In this document: positions 11,804 through 23,970 of the stretch, piece by piece | Layout: every line of letters begins with the position of its first letter | How positions within the stretch are numbered: position 1 is the first letter of the stretch | Assembly (NCBI RefSeq): GCF_030272615.1 | Contig: NC_081414.1 | Span: forward strand, 916,555,648 to 916,619,647 | DNA from: Cryptomeria japonica | Taxonomy: Eukaryota > Streptophyta > Pinopsida > Cupressales > Cupressaceae | DNA length: 64,000 bases | Direction of reading: 5' to 3' | Translations under genes and position numbers: made by a program | Notes under the pieces: generated by a model | What the model saw: the letters and a program-made list of their open reading frames with translations, nothing else | Databases searched by the model: none | Told to the model about the DNA's origin: nothing

Positions 11804-13435
11804 TGTAGTCACACAAATCTGTCCACTTAATTAAATGAATATTTAGTATTTATTTGATTATTTAACCATCAATTAATAATTAATTAAATTAATAATTAAT
11901 TAAATTAATATATTTAATTAATTCATCTTAGCCCTCTTCTCCTATTAATTAAATAAATTATTCAATTTATTTGATTTAATTCACTTAACCAAATTCAGAC
12001 CATTAATGAAATAAATAAATCATATTTGTTTAATTAAATCTTCTCTCACATTTAAATAAATTAATATTTATTTAAAATCCCCCAAAATCCCCCTCTCACA
12101 TTTAAATAAATTAACATTTATTTAATTCACCTTTATTCTTCACCCACTTGTATTTTCCTACAAATGCAAGTTGCACAACTATTTTAAATAAATAATTTAT
12201 TTAAATCACCTTTATCCTCCACCCACTTGCATTTTCTTACAAATGCAAGTTGCACAACTATTTTAAATAAATTATTTATTTAAAATCCTATGTATCCTCA
12301 CCCACTTGAAACCTTTAATGGTTTCCCTTAAAGTCTTCAAATTTAATGGCTTCCTTCTAGAGTCTTCTCAAACCTTTAATGGTTTCCCTTAAAGTCTTCA
12401 AGCATTTAATGCTTTATCTTCCTTTTTTTTATTTAAATAAATTAATATTTATTTGAATATTTACCCAAATGCAAATTACACCATTTAATTGAAAATACCA
12501 AAATTCCTCCCACTTGCATTTTCCTACAAAATCCACTTGCATGCCTAAACCCCTTCTAGATTCTTCTAAACCCTTCCTAATTAACCTAATCCATCCCCTA
12601 AATATTGTCACATTCCTAAGCAAATTGGAGTCACTTCTCAAAGACTCCAAAGTCTTTGAAAAGCAATTAATGCTTTGTGTGTTCAACAAATTAACCTCTA
12701 AAGTCTTCCAAACCACTTATGGCTCTTACATGACCATTAATGGTTAATTCCACTTGCACCCATGGTTAAGGACTTTGACTCCTAACTTAACCCTCATGTA
12801 ACCCATGTGTCTCTTCAAAGCATTTATTTCTGTGACTAGGGTAACCATCATGTCCCCTCAAACATTTAATGCTCCTTATCTATCCTCTCAAGCCTCCTCA
12901 TGGTGACACTTGTCAACATGGGATTGGGTTGAAAGTCTCACATGGATTGAATATCTTTCAATCCTAACCCTTGTTAAGGTTACTCAATCTTAACCCTTCA
13001 TTTCTCCATTTCTTCTATAAATAGAACCCTTCTCCTCAAGCAAAGAGGAAGTCTTAGAGTATTGTTGTTATACTAGTATTAGCATAGAGTTTTTTTTCAT
13101 AGCATCATTATCTACACTTGCATAGCATTTGCTTATCATATTCAACCATCTTGAATCTCCATATGGCATCCATGGCTAGTGCTAAAAGCTGAGAGCTACA
13201 CTCATTTGAGACTTGGAGAGGGGAGAAACAAGGGAGAAGCATCAAAAGGCATCATGGAAGCATCTTAGGGAGGCTCTTCTCCTTTCTTTTATTTTGTTAA
13301 ACTTCTTTCATGCTTTTTGAAATCTCTTTTGATATGTTTGGAATGGTTTTTAGTTCTTTGTTTTGTTTTTATGGTTGAAACTAACTTATTAACATTGAAC
13401 TTTGTTGTTGCCTTGTCCCCATTTCCATGACATCA
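11804..13435 (+). repeat. left LTR of the Gypsy element
   Basis: It starts with TGTAGTCACAC at 11804. The end at 13435 (CATCA) is inferred from the primer-binding site two bases later. The first 850 bases match the right LTR closely. This part is very rich in AATTAAATAAAT-type palindromic words. It contains a tandem pair of about 85 bases (about 12135-12290, ACCCACTTG...ATGCAAGTTGCACAAC) and repeated ACCTTTAATGGTTTCCC blocks (about 12305-12400). The right LTR has three small extra insertions or duplications (around 25979, 26341 and 26540), so the pair has diverged. Confidence 0.85.
13016..13023 (+). promoter_or_regulatory. TATA box in the Gypsy LTR
   Basis: TATAAATA lies in a locally less AT-rich context (CTTC before, GAACCC after), 420 bases before the LTR end. 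This is a normal position for the U3/R boundary. Transcription would start about 30 bases downstream, near 13050. The corresponding part of the right LTR is lost. Confidence 0.6.
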
Positions 13436-13437
13436 TT

Positions 13438-13457
13438 TGGTGAACCCGACGTGAATC
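13438..13457 (+). other. putative primer-binding site of the Gypsy element
   Basis: TGGTGAACCCGACGTGAATC follows the LTR end CATCA after two bases. It begins with TGG, as required to pair with the CCA of a tRNA 3' end. I could not assign the tRNA with certainty from memory. Confidence 0.55.
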
Positions 13458-15013
13458 AAAGAGCAATAATTTTGAATACTACTAACTTCTGAATGTTTTA
13501 ATTGACACACAAGTCATTCTCTTGCACTTTTGTTCTTAGTTTAGCGCCTTCGCAAATTGGTACTTTAGCACTATTGTCTATACTGTTGCTCTTCCGTGTT
13601 AAATAGCGCTTCTATTTTCACACAGAGTATAGCTATTGTAACAGAGAGTTGTAAGAAAATTCCTTGTAACCAAAAACCAATATTTATAGGCTTGTAGAAG
13701 CCCACCAAAACATGCAAATTTTTCTAACTAATTATCTTTTGTGAAGGTTTTAACTAACCCCTACAATAGGATTTTTTTTTATAGCAATTTTAGCTTAGGA
13801 AATAAATTTGTTCATATTGTTAACTTTGTCTTTCAAGTTAGGATAAAATAAATTCATTTTCCTTTTGGGTTAAAATCAACTACACTTTCATTTGGAGTTT
13901 TAAAAAGAACCACATCTTTCGTTTGGAGCTCTAAAAATGAATCACACTTGTTCAAAGTTAAAAAGAATCACAAAAACAAACACACAAAATTATTTTTTTG
14001 CAAAGTTAGGAACAAATTCTTTTGGTGCTTAAAATCAACAAGGCAAATTTTATTTCTTGCATCAAACTAAAATTCATAATCAACACTTCATTTTGTGCAA
14101 GTTAAAAAGAATCCCCAATTTGTCAAAGTTGTTCTCAAATCTATTTACTTCAAGCAGAACGTGCTCTTAATTCAGTTGACCAAGATTTCCAATTCCTAGA
14201 CTACAACACATTTTTCCATTGAAGGATAAAAAGAACACCATGACTGCTGGAGCAACATCTCCAAATAGTTAGATCACATTGCAAATGATGAGTTAAAAAG
14301 AACAAGTATCTTTTGTGTTTGGCATGCTTGTGCAAAGTTTGTCGAGTGGTCCTACTTCTAACACACACTATCCTCTCCCTTGGCTTTTATGGTCCTAGGT
14401 GCAAGAGAAAAGTGTTAGTAACACTCAAAGTTTATATTTTTAAGAGAGGCCTACCAAGAGACACATCACTCTTGGGAACGACCTCGTGCGGTAAATCCTT
14501 CAAGCCGCTATAGAAACCAGGTGAGAGCGAAAGCTGTAGCCTTGGGTATAACTGTTCCTACAGTGTAACTTGCTGAAAGGACAAATGGGCCCCACCACAA
14601 GTTACAAGGCTCTTAAGTGAGTCACTGCAGAATGAACTTATGTCCAAAAACATTGAACATTACTAAACACCTTTAAGTAGTAGCCCACCCGTTCTATTGA
14701 TTGAGAATATTTGAGATATAATTCAGTGCAAGAGCATATATGGTTTTGCTCCCAAGATACTCACCATACTTATTTCCTTGAGTAGAAACATATCTTTTTG
14801 AAATGTCACTTGTGGCTCGATAAAAGTGGTGACTCTCCCATCATAGGGATTATCTATTTTATCTATTTGTTATACTCACACAAGACTTAGTATATCACAT
14901 CCTTACCTGCCATGGTGGGATTCATAAGGTATGTAGTACCAAAGTCGAAGAAATATCAAGATGTGGGCTGAATTTATCACAACTGGCCATTTGACCTTAG
15001 GGATACAAAGTGT
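13458..15013 (+). other. 5' leader of the Gypsy element, no gene
   Basis: This is an untranslated leader with many short stops in all frames. It includes AT-rich text with repeated TTAAAAAGAA words (13850-14300). A sharply more GC-rich and palindrome-rich block at about 14470-14640 stands out from its surroundings and could be a structured RNA region such as a packaging signal. That is a guess from composition only. Confidence 0.5.
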
Positions 15014-15698
15014 TTGAAGTGTTTTCATGTTAGTCAAGACCAAGTACAAATTAAGCTGACTTCAAGCTTTGGAAAGAAAACACCTAAAATACACTTAAAA
15101 GGAAAGGGTCATAAAAAGTCCAAGGATTGGGTTGATCTAGACCCATACTCATTTGTGCCTCTAAGGCAACATTCTTGTGTTTGTGTGCTTGCTTTGTTTT
15201 CTTGTCAAAGAAACATCATAAAAATCCAAAAATCAACACAAGTGTTCATCCAACCAAGCATCTTTCAAAAACAACCAAAAGATCAAAAACAAAAAAAGAA
15301 AAGAATCAAACTTTATGACCATTCTTCACATCTTGAGAAAGAAGAATCGTCATCAGAATATCAACTTGAAAAGAAGACCATTGAGCTCAAAGGCTTTGAT
15401 CAAAAGGAGGAAATTCTTCTATCTCAATAGACAAATCTTTGTCTCCCATAGAGTTTTTCTATGTCACATGCGTCTCTACCTTCAAGGCAAAACAAACGAA
15501 TTTGATTCAGAATCATTAAACCGCAGAGCTTTTATGCAATATAGAGCTTTGAGATATCACAAAAACCAAGGAGGCAATATTAATCCCAAATTCTTCCCAA
15601 ACGTTTGTATCACATACAACATAGCTCGAGAAATGCCACCAACACCTGAAAGGGAAGAGGTAGGGTTTGTTCCATTTGTGACACAAAGCTTTTATTGA
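15014..15698 (+). pseudogene. ORF upstream of gag in the Gypsy element, function unknown
   Basis: Two overlapping frames make up one broken ORF: 15014-15430 (Lys-, Gln- and Ser-rich, with KGKGHKKSKDW) and 15315-15698 (from about 15430 onward reading RQIFVSHRVFLCH, then FMQYRALRYHKN and NPKFFPNVCITYNIAREMPP). The second part has the composition of a real protein. The switch between the frames at about 15420 suggests a single-base indel. Ogre-type Tat elements are known to carry an extra ORF before gag, and this sits in the same place. I cannot say whether it is homologous to theirs. The gag ATG is about 450 bases downstream. Confidence 0.5.
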
Positions 15699-16145
15699 AG
15701 TTCAAACATTTCATCCATTATCTCACTCATACATCATCACTTCATCATAAATCCGTTCCAACTCTCAAAACATTAAGAAGTTCTTGTCCCAAGTTCTCTT
15801 TTTAGATATTGCTTGAATCAAACACATCACATCAATTTTAGATTGTTTCTACATCTAGGATAAGCTCATCCTAAGAGACACATCTACGCAGGTTAAAACT
15901 AGTTCATGAGTGAATCCTCTCATTACTAGGTAGTTAAATCTGTAACACATCTCATATTTCTCTACACCTTATCACATCAAACCTTATAAAAAACAAACAA
16001 GCAATTCAAAGAAGGAATTTCGGTTACATCTACCTTAAAAGTGTTAGAGATCCGTATGCAAAACACTTCACCAACCATCAATCTTTCATTTAATCAACAA
16101 CTCATCATCATTTTTACCCAACTTCAACAAAAGCTTATAAACAAA

Positions 16146-17700
16146 ATGGCTCAAACTCGATCACAGTCAAGACAACGAGAAATAGAAATTGAAGAAGAAG
16201 AGGAGGAAAATCTCAATGACTTCCAAGAAACACTTGGAGGAAATGCAAATGACGAAAACCCAAGTACTCCTACTCCTGCAACAATAGAAAGGGCCCAACA
16301 TAACCCTCTCTTTAATAGACTTTTTGATGAAATACTCAGGAGCAATGCGGATGCTCACTTTTTAAAGCTCGCTCAAGAAGGAGAAAAACTCCCCTCTGAC
16401 TTTGATCTTGCCCAATTAAGAAAAGCATCAGAATGACAAAGTCGCCATGAAGAGGAAAGAGGTAGAGATACCATCAGATATAACATTCCTCGAGGTAACC
16501 CACCACCTCCTCCTCCAAATGAAATGGAAATGTTGCAGAAACAAGTCGAGAATCTCGCCCAACAACTTCATAGTGGTGTCAAGACTAACCAATTCTCACT
16601 CAATGACATTTGTCCCTATCCTTTTGATAGGAATCTTTATATGCCACCCTTTCCACAAGGATTCGAAGCACCCAAATTCGAAAAATATAGAGGAAAGGGA
16701 GATCCTCACGATCATGTCAGAGAATTTCATTCTACTTGCCTCGAAGTGGCATATGAAGACACATACCTAATGCGCCTTTTTCCCCAAAGCTTGGGAGGGA
16801 CAACCACATCATGGTTTTCCCGACTACCAGGTGGCATTAGAACATTTGAGGAACTCATCCAAAAGTTCCTAGCTCATTACTCTCATAACATTGAACGTGA
16901 CATCACCATGGCTGATCTGTGCAACACTAAACAAAAACTAGGTGAACTACTCTCAGTATTCCTGCAACGATGGCGTCAAATGTCTAGCAGACGTTCTCTT
17001 CAGTTACCTGAATGAGAGCTAGTGGAAAAATTCATTTCCAACTTAAACAAAGAAATGGAATTTCACTTGAATGTCAAAGACACAGACTCTTTTAATGATA
17101 TGATCACCAAGGGTTTGAAATGTGAGCGGGCCCTCATCAAGAAAGGACTTATCAAAATCTATAACGAACCAAAGGATGGTCCTCGCCCATGCTTCAATAG
17201 TGATAAACCAAGCTTCTGGAACAAAAACAAGAATATCGTCAACGATGGGGTTGTGGATGCCAGGACTATCAAAAGTGCACAACCTGTGGTTCGGTTTGCA
17301 GGATAGAATCCTCCACCTCAGAATAACACAAATGTTCCTTCAAATCAAAGTCGCATCACATCTCACGATGAACCTAGACCTCGTCAGCAAAAACAAAAAT
17401 GAACATACACTCCCTTAGGGGAGCCCATTGAAACAGTATTGCGACAACTCATTTCTCAAAATTTGGTCACTCTACCTAAAACATCAAACTATGAGCCTCA
17501 GGTCAAACCTGCATGGTGGAGAGATACTGAACATTGTGATTTCCACCAAGGGAGAGGACACAAGACAAGTAATTGTCACCAATTGAAAGATCTTATTCAA
17601 GATCTTCTTGACCGAGGAGAAATTGAAATTGAAGGCCATGACCCAAAAACAACAAATAATGATCATCTGATGTTCAAAAATCCACTTCCATCACAAGATC
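16146..17700 (+). pseudogene. Gypsy gag
   Basis: The start MAQTRSQSRQRE at 16146 is preferred over the in-frame ATG at 16041 because the Gln/Arg-rich and then acidic N terminus is typical. The retrotransposon gag core follows: FEKYRGKGDPHDHVREF (about 16680), the FPQSLGG and WFSRLPGGI region and LRQWR-like text (16780-17000). A nucleocapsid finger reads HCDFHQGRGHKTSNC (about 17530), a CX2H-type variant common in this branch. Stops at 16434 (TGA), 17013 (TGA), 17304 (TAG) and 17400 (TGA) all stand at expected Arg or Gln codons. One frame is kept throughout. Confidence 0.85.
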
Positions 17701-18929
17701 AAAGGGGTCCTTCTACTTCCAGGAGAGGAACTGATACCATGGATTATACGCAGGCTGCATATAATTATACTGTAAATCACCTGTATGATGCCAGTGAACA
17801 AGTTGCAACTATAACCATCAAGAATCACAACTCCAATTGCAATGTTGTTACACATTGCGGCAAGGTTACCATAAAGGCAGCTCCACAAGGCACCACCTCC
17901 ATACCAAAGCAGTACAATCTTGTGGAACAATTAGATAAAACGCTCACGCTTATATCCATTTTAGAGCTATTGCGCCTATCACCATCTGATAAAACAATCT
18001 TGGATCAAGCTCTCCAAGAGGCGTCAGTCCCTGCAAACCTAAATACAGACCAATTTCAAGCCATGGTTGGAACTCTAAAGTCATCACCTTGTCTCACTTT
18101 TTCTGAAAGTGACAACTCTTCCTTCCAACAACCTCATAATGCTTCGCTACACATTGAAGGCTTTATCAACCAGCATAGGATCAAGCGAGTCTTGATCAAT
18201 AATGGAGCAGGCCTGAATATTTGTACACTACAGTTGGTCACAACATTGGGATATGCAATAGAATCAGTGGATCCCCATAACAAGATCACAATCAAAGCCT
18301 ATGACGATGCGGAGCGTTCCTCCAAAGGAGTTGTGGTACTACCAATCCGAGTGGGCCCTGTGGTAAAACACATCATCTGTCAGGTTCTGGACCTTCCTCT
18401 GCCATACAATCTATTATTAGGAAGACCTTGGATACATGCCATGCAAGCCGTTCCATCTACCTACCATCAATGTATCAAGTTCCCACATAATGGTGTAGAG
18501 ATCACAATCTTGGGCGATGCAAATCCCTTTGCGTATTGCCATAATATCAGCCATCAACCAGAGATTACCATTCCTAATAATAGAGAAGCCATTTCCTCCA
18601 CATCATATATAAGTCCCACCTCTCTTGCCAGTTCGAACACCACTATACCAAAGCAAGAAAAGCTTAAAATGAAAATAGCAGAGGAAGGTCCTGGGGAATA
18701 CAACTTGAGTCAACTCTTTTGTGTAGGACAAATGCCCACTTCTCCTAGAACACATGGTAAACCACAACAGGTACTCCAACAACCCCTAATCACGCCAGCG
18801 TGTGCTTTGATGCCTTTCATCCTTGGAAAAAGTCAAGAAGAAGAAACCCAAGATGAGGACTTAGCGGAATGGATCTATAAAGATCCCATCACCACTGATA
18901 TACCACAAGTTAAACTTCCTACAGATTAG
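17700..18929 (+). pseudogene. Gypsy protease region
   Basis: This continues the gag frame without a break. The retropepsin-like core is at about 18185-18470: RVLINNGAGLNIC, then the YNLLLGRPWIH flap and C-terminal motif. The family consensus has Asp in the first motif (ID-G/N-GA), and here the catalytic Asp is Asn, so the protease should be dead. An acidic tail (EEETQDEDLAEW) precedes the TAG at 18927, which sits at an expected Gln before YGKGLL. Confidence 0.8.
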
Positions 18930-20150
18930 TATGGCAAAGGTCTCCTCATTATGCAAAGAATGGGGTATGATGGTTAGAGTGCTTTGGGATATTGCAAACA
19001 AGGACGACATGAACCTCTGCTGCCAGAATTAAAACCCAAAGGTAATACAGGCCTAGGCTTTGAAAAAGAGATCCTTCCTAAACTCAAATTCAAAGGAAAA
19101 CCCAACAAACCATTATGTCAGCCTACTGCAAAAAGGACACCTTTCATTATTAAAGCAGCATCAAGCACCATCCCAACTGCCCCACCGAGGCTCAAAACCC
19201 CAACACCACCATCTACAATACCAATCATCCCACCAAGCGAACCAGTAATCCCATCAATAGTACCATTAGCAGCAACAACTATATTAGAACCCGTAGCAGC
19301 ATCTATGGCACCAGCAGTTCCAGCAGAAGCCACTGAGTCAACACTACCGATACTCCCCGTACCAGATCCTTTAATCCCCATCGACCTTCCTGCAGCACCG
19401 ATCACTACAAAGGTACATCAACCAATCACACCTACAGTATTTAACTCCAAAGACATCCCAGTATGGTATAGTAATCGGATGTTGGAAAGTGACTCAGAGA
19501 CCAACTCACATGAGTGGGACTTTGATTTTGTACAGCTTAACACTTCAGATGAGGAAGACACATCACTACCTCCACCACGCAAAGACATCCCTGTTTATGG
19601 AGAAGCACAGATAAAGACCACTTGGGTTCCTGAATTGGAAACATCTTCCATAGACCCTACGTCTCATCCTATGTCTGATTCTGACAGGGAGAGTACCATT
19701 AACGACCTTCACCATAACGTCTTAACCCTCACTGATACATCTAACGTGCTTAACCTAATCGATGAAGTAATGCCCCATTATCCACCCTGAACTCATCGAA
19801 TGGAACCAACCAAATCCCCCATGTGTTGACCTCTTCCAAAACGATGAGGCCATCATTGATTTTTTGGAATTAAGGGATAACCTACCAAGCGGGGATCACA
19901 AAGCTGGATTCGCCATAGAACTAAATAGCGCAACATACTTCAGGGCGGATGCCAAACCTTTTAGCTGCAAAAATATAACAATAAAACATGGATCTTCTAG
20001 TGTAAACCACACCGTGGCACTGTTTGATTCAACAAAAGTAAAAAGAAAGCGTATCCAACGGTGAAAACCTCTCTGAGGTGCCTGAGGATGAAGGGTTTGA
20101 CATTCTCCTCACTAGTACACAACAGGAATGATCAACGATTCTCATCGAGG
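18930..20150 (+). pseudogene. Gypsy linker with G-patch-like segment and Pro-rich region
   Basis: Right after the stop at 18927 the text YGKGLLIMQRMGYDG, a TAG, then SALGYCKQGRHEPLL resembles the Gly-rich G-patch motif that occurs between protease and RT in Tat-type elements. A long Pro/Ala/Thr-rich low-complexity linker (19140-19440) and an acidic part follow. A frameshift at about 19790 moves the frame, with ELIEWNQP continuing in another phase. The stretch to about 20065 includes AGFAIELNSATYF. Another shift near 20065-20160 leads into RT. Confidence 0.6.
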
Positions 20151-20167
20151 AAACCAACGAATACAAT

Positions 20168-21105
20168 GTGGGGACTCCTAAAAATCCTCACCTCATACAT
20201 CTGGCATCTCTTCTCACTCCAGAGGAACAACCTAAATTTATAGAGTTCTTTCAAAAGCGTCAGATCAACTTTGCATGGTCATATGCAGACATGCTTGGGC
20301 TTGATCCTGATTTAGTCATGCATCGCCTCACCATAGCAAAAGGAGCCAAACCTGTCAAGCAGAAGCTTCGTAAGATGCATCCACAGATTGCAACGCTAGT
20401 CAAAATAGAACTCAAGAAACTCCTAGATGTTGGTTTCATTAGACTAATTGATTATGCAGATTGGATCTCCAACATTGTGCCTGTCGGCAAACCAAAAGGG
20501 GGCATCCGCATTTGTACTAACTTCAGAGATCTAAACAAGGCATGTCCTAAGGATGACTTCCCCCTACCAAATATCGACATCATAGTAGACCTGACAGCAG
20601 GACATGCCATGCTTTCACTCATGGATGGCTTTTCAGGATACAATCAGATAAAGATCGCACCAGAGGATCAACATAAGATGGCCTTCACATGTCCATGGGG
20701 CACATACTGCTGGAATGTAATGTCTTTTGGTCTAAAGAATGCAGGAGCGACCTATCAATGAGCAATGACTACTATCTTTCATGATATGATGCATACCATA
20801 ATGGAAGATTATGTTGATGACTTACTGGCAAAATCACTCACAAGAGAAGGTCATTTGGACATATTAGAGAGAATCTTTGATAGACTAGAACAATATCATG
20901 TTCGACTCAACCCAAAGAAATGTGTCTTTGGAGTAACCTCTGGGAAACTTCTAGGATACATTGTCTCAAGCAAAGGCATTGAGGTCGATCCAACAAAGGT
21001 TAAGGCAATCATGGACATGCCACCTCCAAAGAATATCAGTCAGCTAAGGACACTACAAGGATGACTCCAATCTATCTACAGATTCATCGCACAACTGGCC
21101 GATAA
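20168..21105 (+). pseudogene. Gypsy reverse transcriptase
   Basis: RT motifs in order: ADWISNIVPVGKPKGGIRIC, NFRDLNKACPKDDFPLPNID, SLMDGFSGYNQI, MAFTCPWGTYCW, MSFGLKNAGATYQ and the active site YVDDLLAKS (about 20810-20835), followed by LNPKKCVFGV and GKLLGYIVS. TGA codons at 20759 (ATYQ-stop-AMTT) and 21062 (LQG-stop-LQS) replace Arg codons. All catalytic Asp residues are present. The frame is lost at about 21165, where a few codons of the connection segment are missing. Confidence 0.9.
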
Positions 21106-21504
21106 ATGCCACCCATTCACACACCTGCTACACAAGAACATCCGCTTTCAGTGGGATGCCAGATGCTTAAAGATTATCTCATGAATATGCCATTGCTGAT
21201 CCCACCAGATCCAAGTAGACCATTATTACTCTATATATCGACAACAAGTACAACATTGGGTGTACTATTGGCACAACATAATGCAGAAGGGAAAGAGTGT
21301 GCTGTTTACTACATTTCTCGTAGACTGGTGGGCTATGAACTCAATTACACACCTATTGAGCGAGCTTGCCTAGCAGTAATCTTAGTAGCCACTAAACTGA
21401 GGCACTATTTGTTAACACACAAAGTACAACTCATTGCAAAGATTGATCCACTCAAGTATTTACTCAGCAAAGCAGCATTGACAGGTCGCTTGGCCAAATG
21501 GTGA
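21106..21504 (+). pseudogene. Gypsy RNase H (first, RT-linked)
   Basis: RPLLLYISTTSTTLGVLLAQ, AVYYISRRLVGYELNYTPIE, KLRHYLLTHKV and LTGRLAKW are the regular RT-linked RNase H sequence of Gypsy elements of this branch. In Tat elements this copy is often degenerate: the usual first catalytic Asp position reads STTSTTLG, so the domain probably serves structurally. A one-base frameshift at about 21500 joins it to the next domain. Confidence 0.8.
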
Positions 21505-22244
21505 TGATTCTAAGTGAATTTGACATCGAGTATGTAGATCGTAAAGCTATCAAAGGGCAGGTTATTGCAGATCAGTTGGCCGATGCACCCCTCATAGGTG
21601 ATCATCCTCTCATTTCCAATTTTCCAGATGAAGAGATATTCATGATCACAACAACACAAACATGGAAGCTATACTTTGATGGTTCATACACTAGACATGG
21701 CTCGGGGGCAGGCATCCTATTTATCACACCTCAAGGTGAAAACATCCCGAAGTCTTACAGGCTCACATTTCCATGTACTAACAACATAGCAGAGGATGAG
21801 GCCTTGATCACAGGACTCAGGCTAGCCATACAATGGAAATTACAAGAACTGCAAGTATATGGCGACTCACAACTGGTCATTCGACAAGCAACTGATGAAT
21901 ATCAAACCAAGGATGATAAACTCATGCCATATAAGAAAATGGTGGACACTCTAAAGACATCATTTACTACTATCACTTTTGATCAGATACCAAGAGATCA
22001 GAATCGAGCTGCTGATGCTATGGTTACCATCGCATCTCTCCTAGATCTTCCACAGAATTCAACATGCTACGAGTTCTTGGTCGAACAGCTTTGGATTCCC
22101 GCTTATGATATCCCCGAATCTGAAATGATATATCGCCTTGTCGGTTCTGAATCCCCATGGTATGGTGAGTTCTACACCTATCTCTGTGATCACACCCTTC
22201 CTCCCAACCAATCGAATAACCAATGTAAAACCTTCATTCGCTAA
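21498..22244 (+). pseudogene. Gypsy additional plant-type RNase H (second)
   Basis: The sequence opens with FDIEYVDRKAIKGQVIADQLA. A complete second RNase H follows: LYFDGSYTRHGSGAG (first Asp), NNIAEDEALITGL (Glu), YGDSQLVIRQ (Asp) and DQNRAADAM (final Asp region). This archaeal/plant-like copy is the hallmark of the Tat/Ogre branch. The frame stays open for about 250 codons, the best-preserved part of the element. A TAA at 22242 and a TGA at 22251 follow, at expected Gln and Arg positions. Confidence 0.85.
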
Positions 22245-23414
22245 ACTGCTTGATATACCATTATTGTTGAAACCCTATACCGCTGCGGTCTTGATGGTAC
22301 TCTCCTTCAATGTCTAGAACAAGGTGAGATAACAAAGGCTTTGGAAGAAGTCCATGAAGGAATTTGCGGGACTCACTCAAGTGGTCCATCACTAGCCAAG
22401 AAACTCTTGCGCAATGGATACTATTGGCCATCTATGGAAAAAGATTCCTACTACTTTGTTAGAAAATGCAAAAAATGTCAAGTTCATGGTGACTTGATAC
22501 ATGCACCAGCCCAGGAACTACAACCAATCACAACACCATGGCCTTTTTGTCAACGGGGCCTTGACCTTGTGGGTAAGATTCATCCATCTTCATCCAATGG
22601 CCATAAATTCATTATTACTGCCACCGAATATTTCACAAAGTTGATCGAAGTTGTTCCACTTACCCAAGTCACTGGCAAGCAGATCGCCTCATTCATCCTC
22701 AACTACATCATCTGCCGGTATGGTGTGCCCATGTCCATCATCACAGATAATGGTCTTCCTTTCAAAAATCAAGATGTTCGTGAACTCTGTGAGAAGTTTC
22801 ACATCCAACACTGCTTTTCCACCCCCTATTACCCACAAGGCAATGGTCAGGCCGAAGCATTGAATAAAAACATATTAAGAATCCTCAAGAAGACAGTCAA
22901 TGATGCCGGTCGTGATTGGTATGTTCAATTGAATCCAACACTATGGGCATATTGAACTAGTATTCAAACCCCTACAGGCGCAACTCCCTACTCATTGGTC
23001 TATGGTGCCGAAGCTATTTTACCTATTGAGGTAGAGATCCCATCACTACGGGTTTCCTTACACAATCTCATTGATGATGAAGCATACAAAGTATCCCGTC
23101 TTCAGGACTTAGAGCTACTTGATGAGAAATGACAAGCTGCATACAACCACCTCAAAGCCTATCAACAACGCATGAGCAGAAGCTATAATCATCGAGTTAG
23201 ACCTCATACATTCGAGGTAGGTGATCTTGTTCTCCAAGAAAATCCTCGTAACCAACCAAACAGAGAACATCAAGGAAAGTTTGAATCAAATTGGTTGGGT
23301 CCATATGTTGTCACTGCTGTATTTGGGTCCGAGGCATATCAGTTGGCTACTTCAGAAGGAGAACCATTAACAGATCCGATCAATAGCATGCACCTTAAAC
23401 GTTTTTACACATAA
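22245..23414 (+). pseudogene. Gypsy integrase
   Basis: The zinc finger HEGICGTHSSG...CKKCQVHG (22350-22490) precedes the catalytic core GLDLVGKI (first Asp), IITDNGLPF (second Asp) and YPQGNGQAEALNK (Glu). TGA codons at 22953 (LWAY-stop-TSIQTPTG) and 23130 (DEK-stop-QAAYN) replace Arg. The C-terminal part has VGDLVLQEN and KFESNWLGPYVV, and the ORF ends with SMHLKRFYT and TAA at 23412. There is no chromodomain, in keeping with the Tat branch. Confidence 0.88.
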
Positions 23415-23866
23415 GCTGCACAGAGCATCAGGCTCCCATATATACTGACAAAAATACCAAAAACATCCAGATAAATGACCTGAAGAAAATACAAAAACAT
23501 CAAAAGAGTAAAAAAAAAAAAAATCATGCATTCAAACGGTGAACAACCACTCCGGTGGCACCTTGGGTAAGTGCGATGGTGAAAACCTGGAAAACAGGCG
23601 CCACTCGTAAAAGGCTATGGCTCCATTGTCTTTTAAACTTGTTGCAATCACATCTACTTCATACATACATCCATCCATCCATCAACCATGGCTTGTTATA
23701 AATCTACAAATCCAAGAAAGTACTACATGCATCCTGCATCCCGCTTTTTTATAGTCATGTCTAAACTGGGGGCGATTCCCTTAAACTATTGATGGAAGTG
23801 GATTCTACATTGTCTTGTGATTCATTAAAGTTCTTCATTTAAAACTATCTCACAAAATCCACAAAC

Positions 23867-23970
23867 ATTCAAAACAATTCAAAATCCAAAAACATCCAAA
23901 ACACTTCAAAATCCAAAAACATTCAAAACAATTCAAAATCCAAAAACATCAAAAAACATCGAAAATCACA
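23867..23970. repeat. 27-bp tandem repeat, three full copies
   Basis: Three contiguous 27-base units at 23867, 23894 and 23921 share ATTCAAAACAATTCAAAATC with one or two changes, followed by a fourth, degenerate unit to about 23970. They lie in the untranslated 3' part of the Gypsy element. Confidence 0.85.

Noticed and set aside
19118-19405. Gly/Ala-rich minus-strand frame
   Set aside because: Antisense shadow of the Pro/Ala/Thr-rich linker of the Gypsy element.
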